From: Zelonia costaricensis
Taxonomy: Eukaryota > Euglenozoa > Kinetoplastea > Trypanosomatida > Trypanosomatidae
DNA length: 17,587 nt
Reading direction: 5' to 3'
Assembly (NCBI GenBank): GCA_030849075.1
Contig: JASAOO010003144.1
Coordinates: 1 to 17,587, forward strand
Shown here: positions 9,228 through 17,587 of the stretch, piece by piece
Numbering within the stretch: position 1 is the stretch's first letter
Layout: each line of letters begins with the position of its first letter
Program-made: the position numbers and the translations under genes
Notes under the pieces: model-generated
The model's database searches: none
What the model was told of the DNA's origin: nothing
The model's input: only the letters and a program-made list of their open reading frames with translations

Positions 9228-11387
9228 CTAGTCCGTGTCGGAGCTGCCAAAGGGCTGCTGCTCGCTGGACACCTTCTTCTTCTTCGCCGCCGCGGCGTCC
9301 TCACGCTTCGCCTCGGCCTTGACCTGCGCGTGAATCGCGTGGCCGTTGATGTCGATGTCGTCGCAGATCCGGGCCGACGGGAGCATCAGGAAGCCGAGCG
9401 GGATGATGAGCAGCGGCACGGCCAGGTGCCCCGTGATGATCAGCCAGCGCACGTTGCTGTAGTCGCACGGTGTCGAGTCCGTGTCGATGGGCCACGCCAA
9501 CTCGATCAGCAGCGAGCCAATCGTGTTCGACATGGAGGCGCCGAGGTTGCCGAAGCCGGCCATCAGCGCGTACACCATGCTCTCCGAGCCGCGCGGGCAC
9601 ACACGCGAGAGCAGCATGACAATCGGCATGTACCCGAGCTGGTAGCACACTTGATACACCACGGCATCACCGCAGACGTACATGGCATGATCGGGGATGC
9701 CGATCGCGAGGTTCCAGCGCTCGACCATGATAAGGTCGAACACAGACGCGATGACGCGGATCGTCACGGTAATGCACATGATGATCTGGTACCGCATGCC
9801 GCAGAAGACGTAAGTGAAGAGCGCCACACCGAAGATGCCCGCCACGTTCTGGATGACCGCACCGATCGTGTTGTAGAAGGTGTACGAGAAGTGCGGGCCA
9901 CCCGGCACACACGCCTCGTCGGCCACGTAGAAGGTGTCGAGCGCGCCGGGCAGCGAGATGTACAGGACGAAGTCGAAGTACACAAAGACGTTCGCCATGG
10001 CAATCACGCGCGGCAGCGTCAGGAAGGCGCAGACGCAGCAGACAACGGAGACGGCGATGCAGGCGTACAGGAGATCCCACTTGGTGCCGAGGATCGTGAC
10101 GCACGCCATCGTGATCACGCTGCACGTCATGATCATGCTGTAGGCAACGATGCGCCAGTTGCGCACAAACACCTCCCTGTTCACCTCCACCGCGCCGCCG
10201 CAGAAACTCGCAATGTCCGGCTCCGCAAAGGCCCCCACCTCAGCCTCGTCGTCGTCATCGTCCACCTCCTCGTCCTCGGCCGGCATCGCCACGGCGTTGG
10301 AGAAGCCGACGAGGTCGTCATCGTTCTCTCCCTCGAGCGGCTCCATCTGGATCTTGCCCTCCTCCGGCTGATAGTCCTGCACCGCCCTCCCACCCTTATT
10401 CCCCGCCCCGTCCGTGCTCGTGCAGTCCGTCTTGTCGCCCCGCCGCTTCGCGCGGTGCGCGCGACGTGCGGCGACAAGCTCGGCGTGCATGCGCACGGCA
10501 TCCTCGTAGCGCTCCTCCCGGTTGTACCGCTCCCCGTACCAGTTGAAGATGAAGATGATGCACGGGATGACGTGGAGGGCGGAGCCGACGTACAGGCCGA
10601 TCTGCATCTTGCCGCTGTCCGACAGCGGGCCCTGGATCACCGAGGCGATGATGCTGCCAATCATGATCATCCACCAAACCCAGCTGACCATGGCCGGGCC
10701 GGCAACGGGGTTGCGGCGGATGAGGCGGCTGTAGTGCCCCTCCGAGAGGAGATCCACGTTGGCGCGGCTGAAGACGGAGAGAAAGATGAAGCCTGATGCG
10801 ATGTCAGCGGAGGACGGCTTGGCGGGCAGCAGGCCGTAGCCGAGTGTGAAGGCGAAGCCCAGCAGGCACGAGCCGACCATGTACCACCGCTTCGTGTACC
10901 CAAACAGTGCGAAGATGTCCGTTATGACGGCGATGAAGGCCTTGATGGAGGTGCCCATGGTTGAGATGCCGGCCAGACGCTGGTAGCGGGTCGCGTCGAT
11001 GCCGAAGCGCTTCATGAGCATCGGCTGGCGCGAGAAGCTGACGATGTTCTCCGTGATGCCCTTCATGCACAAGTAGCAGCCGCCGAGGGAAAACATGAAG
11101 ACCGGGCCGAAGGCTTCGATCGCGATGCCGAGCACGGGGAACTTGCGCGTCCACGGCACAACGGCGAAGAAGGCGGTCGCACCCGGGTGCTCGACCACGG
11201 CGCCGCCGAGGGCCGCGTGGTTGTCGATGCGAGGGGCGTCCTTGGGGACGTCGTCGGACTGCGACTGCTGGTAGACCTCCTGCACCGGTACACCGGCATA
11301 GTCCACTGCGGCGTCGCACTCCTCGCGGCACGTCGCGGCGGGGGTGAAGCTGCCGTGCCGCCCATCGCTGCGGTGCGAAGAGGGCAT
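9228..11387 (-). CDS. Folate/biopterin transporter (FBT) family protein, paralog B
   Basis: This encodes a 719-aa FBT-family membrane transporter, middle gene of the array. The N-terminal 75 residues are hydrophilic. Membrane segments follow from about residue 93. Motifs are GYTKRWYM (163-170), DLLSEGHYSR (212-221), RNWRIVAYS (409-417), PGALD (480-484), FSYTFYNT (500-507), ERWNLAIGIPDHAMY (556-570), GDAVVYQ (573-579), CPRGSES (597-603) and CDDID (675-679). The central cytoplasmic-type loop (about 283-400) is unusual: a basic patch (308-318) is followed by an Asp/Glu run at 371-383. The tail after the last membrane segment is Lys-rich (about 690-705). The frame extends 58 codons upstream to an ATG at 11561, but that codon lies before the predicted splice acceptor (AG at 11537-11536), so the ATG at 11387 is preferred. 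The stop is TAG. All residues conserved in most of the array are intact here, so B is the copy most likely to be a conventional pteridine transporter. It is closer to paralog C than to A. Confidence 0.95.
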   Translation of the reverse strand: MPSSHRSDGRHGSFTPAATCREECDAAVDYAGVPVQEVYQQSQSDDVPKDAPRIDNHAALGGAVVEHPGATAFFAVVPWTRKFPVLGIAIEAFGPVFMFSLGGCYLCMKGITENIVSFSRQPMLMKRFGIDATRYQRLAGISTMGTSIKAFIAVITDIFALFGYTKRWYMVGSCLLGFAFTLGYGLLPAKPSSADIASGFIFLSVFSRANVDLLSEGHYSRLIRRNPVAGPAMVSWVWWMIMIGSIIASVIQGPLSDSGKMQIGLYVGSALHVIPCIIFIFNWYGERYNREERYEDAVRMHAELVAARRAHRAKRRGDKTDCTSTDGAGNKGGRAVQDYQPEEGKIQMEPLEGENDDDLVGFSNAVAMPAEDEEVDDDDDEAEVGAFAEPDIASFCGGAVEVNREVFVRNWRIVAYSMIMTCSVITMACVTILGTKWDLLYACIAVSVVCCVCAFLTLPRVIAMANVFVYFDFVLYISLPGALDTFYVADEACVPGGPHFSYTFYNTIGAVIQNVAGIFGVALFTYVFCGMRYQIIMCITVTIRVIASVFDLIMVERWNLAIGIPDHAMYVCGDAVVYQVCYQLGYMPIVMLLSRVCPRGSESMVYALMAGFGNLGASMSNTIGSLLIELAWPIDTDSTPCDYSNVRWLIITGHLAVPLLIIPLGFLMLPSARICDDIDINGHAIHAQVKAEAKREDAAAAKKKKVSSEQQPFGSSDTD

Positions 11388-11535
11388 TGCCGTGCGCGGA
11401 GAGACAATAAAAACGGGTGTGAGCGAGGGAGGCAAGAGAAGCAAGAACGAATCGTGCAGTGCGTCAGGGAGGCAGCGGGGGAGTGAGGGGGGGGGAGGGG
11501 TGGGGGCAAACGTGAGAACAGCGAGTGCAGAGGAG

Positions 11536-11605
11536 CTGGATTGATACGGTAGGGCGTTCAATGCGTCAGCAATTGTGAAGGGAACAAAGAAAAAAAAGAA
11601 AAGCG
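11536..11605 (-). promoter_or_regulatory. Candidate trans-splicing signal for gene B
   Basis: On the minus strand a T/C-rich tract (about 11605-11573) is followed, with no intervening AG, by a CAG whose AG is at 11537-11536. This fits a spliced-leader acceptor and gives a 148-nt 5' UTR without any upstream ATG. It lies between the in-frame ATG at 11561 and the chosen start at 11387, which supports the shorter protein. This is the cleanest of the three candidate signals. Confidence 0.55.
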
Positions 11606-11652
11606 TGAGAGCGAATGAACGGCGTTATCTGCCCCGTGCAGGCGTGAATGAC

Positions 11653-11684
11653 GTGTGTGTGCGTGTGCGTGTGCGTGTGTGTGT
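11653..11684. repeat. (GT)n-type repeat with GTGCGT variants
   Basis: Alternating GT with regular C interruptions, just upstream of the pyrimidine tract of gene B on the transcript strand. Confidence 0.85.
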
Positions 11685-12802
11685 CGTGTAGATATGCGAA
11701 AAAAAAATCGCATGAGGCGGGGAGGAGGAGGGAAAAAAAAAAAGAGAGCGGGAGCAGTGGAGCTTGTCGTCGTCGTCCCGCTTTCAAAGTCGACTGTGTT
11801 GCTCGCAGCTATCCGATGAGCCATGCACGTCTTTCGCTACGGATGCGCCGCCGCCCATAGGCAGCGCGGTCCGCCACCCCCCTCCACGACAGCATGCCAA
11901 GCACACGCTAGCGGGGTGAAGGAGGCGCACAGCATACGGGGGGGGGCAGAGCAACGGGCAGCGCCAGGACTGCCCATAAAACTCGCTGATCGGTGCACTT
12001 CATGTCAGTGCCGTGTCTCGTGTTGGTGCTTCGTTTTCCGTCAGCCAAAAGAAAGAGAAAGAGAGAGGAATAGGGCGGGGAGTGCGGGATATTGAACGTT
12101 GACGCGTTTGTTTCGGTCCTTGGGTGAAGCATGATTTTCGCTTCCGCCCCACTGGCACACACACACACCTTGGTTCGCATCAGCGAGGCAGGAGTGGGAG
12201 GGGGTGGAGGAAGAGGGGAGCTAGCCGGGTACCCTTACAAGGAGGTCGCCTTAGAAAGGAGAACGGGGTTAGGGCAGAGGGCAGGGGGAGCGGCAAGAGA
12301 CAAACAGAGAAAAAAAAAGACGAGGAAAAGCGAAGAAAAAAAAGGCTGAAACATTTCCCTTAGCGCGGGTAGACGAGAGAAGTGCGGCGAAAGGCACGGC
12401 GTGGACTCACATACGTATACGGAAAGAAGCCAAGAGGCCAGACGCGATCGCCCAACGCGAACACAAACACCGGCACACTTCGATAACACCACAAGAGAAA
12501 CGGTTTGGACGTTGTTGGACAGTACGAGAAGGATTCGAGCATGCGACGTGCACTGCTCTTGGGTATATGTCTCTGTGTGTGTGTCTGTGATTGAAGGGGG
12601 AGGGGGCTGAAGCGAGAGAAGAAAAGGAAGATAGCCCCCGTGAGGGGACAAAAAACGAGAACACAAGGAAGAACCCAGGTGACGCGTATATCGAAAGAAG
12701 GGCGGTGAAGACAGGCTTGGCGACTTGCGTGTCGCGGACTCCTCGGAGGGAGAGCTGGGAGGGGGAGGGGGTTAGGGGAGGGGAGGGGTGAAGCACGTGT
12801 GA

Positions 12803-12803
12803 N
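12803..12803. other. Undetermined base (n)
   Basis: The single ambiguous base of the window. It sits in the spacer between genes C and B and affects no gene. Confidence 0.99.
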
Positions 12804-12993
12804 GAAACAAGTGTGACGAAGGGAAGCCGCAAACAACAACAAACAAAAAAAGAGAATTACGGCCCGAAAACAAGAGAAAGTGCGGCGGGCCATCGTGACA
12901 CCGACGTGAAACACACACAAGAAGAAGAAAAAAAAGCGGCTGTGCACCCGGTGACGACCAACAACAACAAGGAAGAAAACGGCAGGCAACGAG

Positions 12994-13047
12994 TGGGGGT
13001 CGGTGGAGGGGTGGGGGTGGGGGTGAGGGGGGGGGGGGGGAGGAGGA
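12994..13047. repeat. Dense G-run cluster
   Basis: Several runs of four to five G are followed by a 14-G run (13027-13040) and further GG pairs. It is a strong G-quadruplex candidate on the plus strand and a C tract on the transcript strand, located in the spacer between genes C and B. Confidence 0.85.
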
Positions 13048-13116
13048 CGGTGTTAGATGGAGAAGAGAAGTCGTGGTAAGAGACAAAACAAGAACGGAAA
13101 TCAAGGGCGGTGCGAG

Positions 13117-13117
<1 letters not shown>

Positions 13118-13155
<38 letters not shown>
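13118..13155. repeat. (CA)19 microsatellite
   Basis: Perfect 38-base CA repeat, the longest in the window, continuing as an imperfect CA tract to about 13170. It would be length-variable between strains. Confidence 0.95.
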
Positions 13156-13160
<5 letters not shown>

Positions 13161-14375
13161 ACACGCACAAACGCGTGATCCTGCACGCCTTTGACAGAGA
13201 ATAAAAAAAGGGAAAAGACCAACGGACAGCGGCTCGCACGTGACGCAGCCGTTTCACGCTCATGTTCGAGGCTTGTCAAGGGTTAGGCAGCTCCCCCCGC
13301 TCTCCTTCGGTGTGTGCGTGAGGGAGGGCGGGCAGGTGGAGTGCGACACGGAGGGCGGACGCAACATGCACGGGTGCACGGGTGGCGCCTCGAGTGTACA
13401 ACACAGGCGCACAACCGCAGAAGAAGAAAAACGCGGAAAAACAGTGCACAAGGGCACGATGAGGGTGCCAGGGGGTGGGGCGATGAGGAAGTCAAGAAGG
13501 CACACCACTGTCACCGGGGAAGGGGGTGGTGGGGGGGTGGGGGGCGGTCGACACAGAGGCCGTGTGCAATCGAAGCCGGTCGAGGAGCAGAGGCGGGGAG
13601 GAGGGTGGGACGTGTGCTGCGGGGGCGCGTGTGAGCGTGTGAGCACGACAGGCAGCCCGTGCCCTCTCTCCCACACACAAAGAGAAAAACCAACAGATGA
13701 CTATATACTACAAGAGAATATAAACAGAGTGCCCCTCCGCTTGTGTGCATCAGAGTGCACGCTCCGTGTGAGCCTCCCGCTGTGAACGACCGCCGCGACT
13801 CGCGCCTCGTCGTCTGCCTTTCGTGCCTTACGCCCTCCGTTCGTACCCTCGCCCTCTTTCCCTCGCACCACCGAGTTGGTGCATGCCGGGACGGCGCGTC
13901 CAGCGTCGCACGGGCGCCGTCGGCACAAGGTGCCAGTCACTGGAAAACAAGCCCAAGAGAGTGCGAGGGAAGAGGGGAGGGGGGAGGGCGCTGACGTACA
14001 ACCGACAAGCCCGTGCTCAACCTTCCTCGCTTCCCGCTGCGTTTGTCCCTGCTGTTTGAAGGGGGCGCAACGCGTCGCAGCGACTCACCTGCGCGCGTGA
14101 CTGCACCGCGCCGTCCCACCCAGCGCCATCCACGCGTCAGCCTTGCTCGTCCCCGCACGCCTGCGCACTCTCTTTTGGGTTGCGTCGTCCCTCACGCCGG
14201 CCTCGCACGTCTGCGCACAAAAAAAAAGTCGATCGGAGTCGAGGCGAGGCGCTGCGAAGGCCGGCGCACACACACACACACGCACAGACCAGAGAGGATG
14301 CCAGAGCGCACGCATGCGTGTGTTTGTGTGTGACAGTGGGGGAAGGGGAGGAGGGGAGGGGGCGTGAAGAACGGT

Positions 14376-14400
14376 AGGGGGCCCTTTTGCAGGGCCCTCT
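14376..14400 (-). other. GC-rich hairpin in the gene C 3' UTR
   Basis: Nine-base arms (14376-14384 and 14392-14400) flank a seven-base loop. The six pairs next to the loop are perfect and one outer position is mismatched on the transcript strand. It lies about 390 nt downstream of the gene C stop. Confidence 0.4.
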
Positions 14401-14788
14401 GCGCAGCGCCACCGTCCACACCGACCGAAACACACACATGCACACACAGACACGCACACACAGAGCTGGAACCACACGTGAAGCTGCACGCGTCCGCGGC
14501 AGTTCGTGTCAGGCCACCGCGTACACAATACAGAAAAAAAAAAAGAACAGAGGCGCGCATTAAGAAGAGCGGAACGCCATCACCATTTTACAAGAGAAGG
14601 AGGAGAAAAGGAGAAGAAAAACGAAGCGAGTGAAAACAGCGAGCCGTGGCCCGATGTGCGGCTCAGCGCCCCCATAAACACGCACGCACGAGCAGACCAC
14701 ACAGACACAGACGCGCACGCACAGTGGGAGGGTGGGGAAAGGGGGGAAGGGAGGAGTACCGGTGGCCATGCTGGTCACGGTTCAGCAT

Positions 14789-16954
14789 CTATGCACGTGC
14801 CTGCCGATCCTGCGGCGGCGGCGGCTGTGGGGACTCCGCTGTGCCATCGTGCAGAGGCTCCGGCAGTACGTTGCGCTCCACCGCCGCCGCCGCCGCGGCC
14901 GCCGCGCGCACCTGGCGCGCCTCCTTCTCGAGTTGCCGGCGAATCGACTTGCCATTCATGTCGATGTCGTCGCACATCCGCTCGCGCGGCAGCAGCAGGT
15001 ACGAGACGGGAATGATGAGCAGCGGGGACGCCATGTGGCCTGTGATGAGCAGCCAGCGCACGTTGCTGAAGTCGCACGGCCGCGATGTCGTGTCGATGGG
15101 CCATGCCAGCTCCATCAGCAGCGAGCCCACCGTGTTCGACATGGTCATGCCAAGGTTGCCGATACTTGACATCAGCGAGTACACCATCGCCTCCGACCCG
15201 GGCGGCACAACGCGTGATAGCAGCAGCACCAGCGGCATGTAGTTGAGCATGTAGCAGATCTGGTACACAATCGCGTCGCCGCAGATGTACATGGCATGAT
15301 CGGGGATGCCGATGTGCAGGTTCCAGCGCTCGACCACCATGAGGTCGAAGACGGACGCGATGATGCGCATAATCACGGTGGTCACCATGACGAGCTGGAA
15401 GCTGTGCTTCGAGAAGACGTAGGAGAAGAGCGTCACGCCGAGCAGCCCGGCAAGGTTCTGGATGACGGCACCGACGGTCGTGTAGAAGCTGTACGAGAAG
15501 TGCGGCCCGCCCGGCACACACGCCTCGTCGGCCACGTAGAAGCTGTCCAGCGCACCGGGCAGCTGGATGTACAACACAAAGTCGAGGTACACGGCCACCT
15601 CCGCCTTGGCAATCACGCGCGGCAGGGCGATAAAGGCGCAGACGACGCACGTGACCGAGATCGCGATGCTCGCCCAGAGGAGGTCCCACGTGCCACCCAG
15701 AATCGTCATGCACGCCATCGTGATCACCGACGCAACCATGAGGGCGCTGTAGGCGACGATGCGCCAGTTGCGCGCCACCATCTCCGAATTCACCTCCAAC
15801 TTACCACCGCAGTAGGAGTGCATGTCCGCCTCCACCCACTCCGCATCCCGCGGCACCGGCTCGTCACCCGCGAGCGTGGCCACCGCCTTCTCCGCCGCCG
15901 CGGCGACTGCGAGCACCTCGCGCGGCGCGTCGTCGTTCACGAGCTCCACCGGCGTCTTCTGCGGCACGCCCATGCGCACGTTGTGGTCACTGCCGCGGCC
16001 GCCGTCCCCGCCGTCGCTGCCGCTCGACGTTTCCTCAATCAGCGGGTGGTTGCCGGCGGCGGCGAGGCGGGCTTTGCGCAGCTCCTCGCGCATCCGCGCC
16101 GCATCCTCCAGCCGCTCTACCTGGTTCGTCTTCTCGCTGTACCCGTTCAGCGCAAAGATGATCGCCGGCAGCAGGTGCATCGCGGCGGAGAGGAAGATGC
16201 CGTACTGCATCTTGCCCTGATCGGCGAGCGGCCCCATGATCACGGCGGCGATGAGCGTGGCGAGCAGGATCATGTAGTAGATCCACGTCACGAGCGCCGG
16301 GCCCGCCTTGGGGGCGCGCCGGATCAGGCGGCTGTAGTAGCCCTGCGTGAGAATGTCGGAGTTCATGCGGCAGAAGGAGCAGAGGAAGATGAAGGCGGCG
16401 GCGACGTCGGCCGACGACGGGCGCGCCGGCAGCAGCGCGTAACCGAGGCAGAAGCCGAAGCCAATCACGCACGAGCCGAGCTGGTACCACCGCTTGCGGT
16501 AGCCGAAGATGGCGAAGGTGTCGGAGACGACGGCCATGAGCACCTTGATGGACGACCCCATCGTCACGACGCCGGCCAGACGCTGGTAGCGGGTGCCGTC
16601 GATCTGGTAGCGCTTCATCATCATCGGCTGCCGCGACGCGCTGATGATGTTCTCGGCGAGGCCGTTGTTCATGAAGTAGAAGCCGCCGATGGAGGCAGTG
16701 AACTTGGGGCCGAAGGCCGCGATGACGGAGCCGACGACGGGGATGTTGCGCGTCCACGGGCAGACCCGAAACAGGTACTGCGCCCCCCGGTGCGGGCTGA
16801 GGGCCGCCATGCCATCGTGGTCCAGATCGGCGGCAGCGGCATCCGCGTTGTCGGCGCCGAAGGGATCGTTCCCGTTATCGTGCGTCGTGTGGAGCACCAT
16901 GTCGTCGTCCAGCGGGGCCCCGTGACGGGCGCTGAGGTCTTCACGCTGCGGCAT
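14789..16954 (-). CDS. Folate/biopterin transporter (FBT) family protein, paralog C
   Basis: This encodes a 721-aa FBT-family membrane transporter, first of the three to be transcribed. Residues 1-60 are hydrophilic and Asp/Asn/His-rich. The membrane domain starts near residue 80. Motifs are GYRKRWYQ (151-158), DILTQGYYSR (200-209), RNWRIVAYS (395-403), PGALD (466-470), FSYSFYTT (486-493), ERWNLHIGIPDHAMY (542-556), GDAIVYQ (559-565), VPPGSEA (583-589) and CDDID (661-665). The central loop (about 270-392) has Gly/Ser/Asp-rich and Ala-rich parts. The C-terminus has an eight-Ala run (684-691) and a Pro/Gln-rich tail. Two motifs shared by A and B are altered: S-E-G becomes T-Q-G (Glu lost at 204), and C-P-R-G becomes V-P-P-G (Arg lost at 585). 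The frame runs 103 codons further upstream as low complexity, so the ATG at 16954 is chosen; no other ATG lies between it and the predicted acceptor. The stop is TAG. Its substrate may differ from that of B. Confidence 0.95.
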   Translation of the reverse strand: MPQREDLSARHGAPLDDDMVLHTTHDNGNDPFGADNADAAAADLDHDGMAALSPHRGAQYLFRVCPWTRNIPVVGSVIAAFGPKFTASIGGFYFMNNGLAENIISASRQPMMMKRYQIDGTRYQRLAGVVTMGSSIKVLMAVVSDTFAIFGYRKRWYQLGSCVIGFGFCLGYALLPARPSSADVAAAFIFLCSFCRMNSDILTQGYYSRLIRRAPKAGPALVTWIYYMILLATLIAAVIMGPLADQGKMQYGIFLSAAMHLLPAIIFALNGYSEKTNQVERLEDAARMREELRKARLAAAGNHPLIEETSSGSDGGDGGRGSDHNVRMGVPQKTPVELVNDDAPREVLAVAAAAEKAVATLAGDEPVPRDAEWVEADMHSYCGGKLEVNSEMVARNWRIVAYSALMVASVITMACMTILGGTWDLLWASIAISVTCVVCAFIALPRVIAKAEVAVYLDFVLYIQLPGALDSFYVADEACVPGGPHFSYSFYTTVGAVIQNLAGLLGVTLFSYVFSKHSFQLVMVTTVIMRIIASVFDLMVVERWNLHIGIPDHAMYICGDAIVYQICYMLNYMPLVLLLSRVVPPGSEAMVYSLMSSIGNLGMTMSNTVGSLLMELAWPIDTTSRPCDFSNVRWLLITGHMASPLLIIPVSYLLLPRERMCDDIDMNGKSIRRQLEKEARQVRAAAAAAAAVERNVLPEPLHDGTAESPQPPPPQDRQARA

Positions 16955-17587
16955 TGCTGGCTTCGAGCCCGGTAACCGCTCGTGTATATGTGTGTGTATC
17001 TGTGCGTGTTGCTTCAGTTTTGGTTTGTGTTTCCTTTTTTTTTTCTGGCAGAGGCTGCCTTGCGCGAGGGATCCGGCACGAGAACGGGGAGGGGAAGAGG
17101 GGGAGGGTGTGGTGATCTCGACGGAGCGAAGGGGCCTCTCTCTTGCTCTCTCACTCGTGCTCGTATCTACTCCTGTGTTAAACAAGTAAAGGAAAGAGAA
17201 CAGTGCTGGCGCCGTCACACGTTTGCTGAGGAGATATGAGGGGGCGGGGGACGGAGGTCGCAAGCGCGTAAAACCGGAACCAAGCGCGCAAGCAGCGTGG
17301 GGACACCGCGTGCTGATGTTGCTGTGTGTGTTTGTTAGTGATGAGGGAAGAAGGGGAAGGCTTGAACGGTCGTTGTGAGAGGGGGTGGGTGGGGGGGGAC
17401 AGGTGTGGAGTCAGCCAGCAATGTAAAGGGGGGAGGGAGGGGGAGGAAGGGGCGCAGCGGTGGTGTGGAGATGCCAAGAAGGGCGAAACCAGCGCGAGAC
17501 GTAAAGGGGTGTTCGCTGCGACGGGGGGGGGGGTCGAAGGTTTGAGTCCTATTCGCCACAAACGCAAACAGCTCACGCAGAACTTCG
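16955..17587. other. Leader and upstream intergenic DNA of gene C
   Basis: The part nearest 16954 is the 5' UTR of gene C, and the remainder is intergenic. The plus strand is purine-rich with an 11-G run at 17523-17533, so the transcript strand is C/T-rich. No coding sequence is supported. The 3' end of the preceding gene is not inside the window. Confidence 0.7.
17055..17112 (-). promoter_or_regulatory. Candidate trans-splicing signal for gene C
   Basis: On the minus strand a C/T tract (about 17112-17076) is followed by an AAG (AG at 17060-17059) and then a CAG (AG at 17056-17055). The CAG is the more usual acceptor context. The resulting 5' UTR is about 100 nt and carries no ATG before 16954. 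It contains a purine-rich A run near 17042-17034. Confidence 0.45.

Larger units (their letters stand above)
11388..14788. other. 3.4 kb spacer between FBT genes C and B
   Basis: No gene is supported. It is expected to hold the 3' UTR of gene C and the leader of gene B. Repetitive parts include the longest (CA)n tract of the window (13118-13155) and long G runs (12994-13047). Two islands of ordinary complexity stand out, at about 11765-12120 and 13735-14215, with no coding signal. One undetermined base lies at 12803. Confidence 0.75.

Noticed and set aside
9330..10796. Long plus-strand open frame (488 aa) opposite gene B
   Set aside because: Same explanation: biased third positions keep the antisense frame open, and the translation is a His/Asp/Val/Arg mixture.
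12264..12274. TTAGGG telomere-type hexamers
   Set aside because: Only single copies occur (also near 12773), as expected by chance in G-rich DNA. There is no tandem telomeric array.
12360..12989. 209-aa minus-strand open frame in the spacer between C and B
   Set aside because: Phe/Leu/Pro/Ser-rich product of pyrimidine tracts, crosses the undetermined base, and has no family resemblance.
15296..16975. Long plus-strand open frame (559 aa) opposite gene C
   Set aside because: Antisense shadow of gene C with no recognisable domain and the same biased composition.
1..17587. CRISPR array, tRNA, rRNA or bacterial-type operon features
   Set aside because: No spaced direct repeats, no tRNA B-box or cloverleaf pattern, and no Shine-Dalgarno organisation were seen.

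Overview
The window looks like nuclear DNA from a trypanosomatid protist of the Leishmania group (Leishmaniinae). Four things point there. There are three long, GC-rich, intronless genes, all on the minus strand, as in a directional polycistronic gene cluster. All three belong to the folate/biopterin transporter (FBT) family, which is strongly expanded in Leishmania. The spacers are long and gene-free, full of (CA)n/(GT)n microsatellites and homopurine/homopyrimidine runs. Each gene is preceded on its own strand by a pyrimidine tract followed by an AG, the usual layout of a spliced-leader trans-splicing acceptor. Species and chromosome cannot be fixed from the sequence. A resemblance to the FBT cluster described on Leishmania chromosome 10 is inference.

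Layout, in the direction of transcription (high to low coordinates): 17587-16955 is leader and intergenic DNA; 16954-14789 is FBT gene C (721 aa); 14788-11388 is a 3.4 kb spacer; 11387-9228 is FBT gene B (719 aa); 9227-5217 is a 4.0 kb spacer; 5216-3213 is FBT gene A (667 aa); 3212-1 is a 3.2 kb gene-free tail. No tRNA, rRNA, CRISPR array, insertion sequence or recognisable retroposon was found. The spacers probably carry long 3' UTRs, polyadenylation regions and the next gene's splice acceptor.

The three proteins are paralogs rather than recent identical copies. B and C share long blocks, while A is more distant. All three keep the family signatures: a GY-x-KRWY motif, a D-[IL]-L-x-x-G-x-YSR motif, a hydrophilic central loop, a W-N-x-x-IGIPDHAMY motif, and a C-terminal CDDID motif after the last membrane segment. 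They differ at charged positions inside or beside membrane segments. This suggests distinct substrates (folate, biopterin, S-adenosylmethionine or another solute) or loss of activity in one copy. The genes would act at the plasma membrane, scavenging pteridines or related compounds that Leishmania cannot make. Because polycistronic transcription gives little gene-by-gene control, differential expression would have to come from the long, unrelated 3' UTR regions.

I did not find a clearly new system. The points most worth a second look are the paralog-specific substitutions in gene A and gene C and a few 3' UTR elements: an AU-rich nonamer, paired palindromes beside a stop codon, and hairpins.
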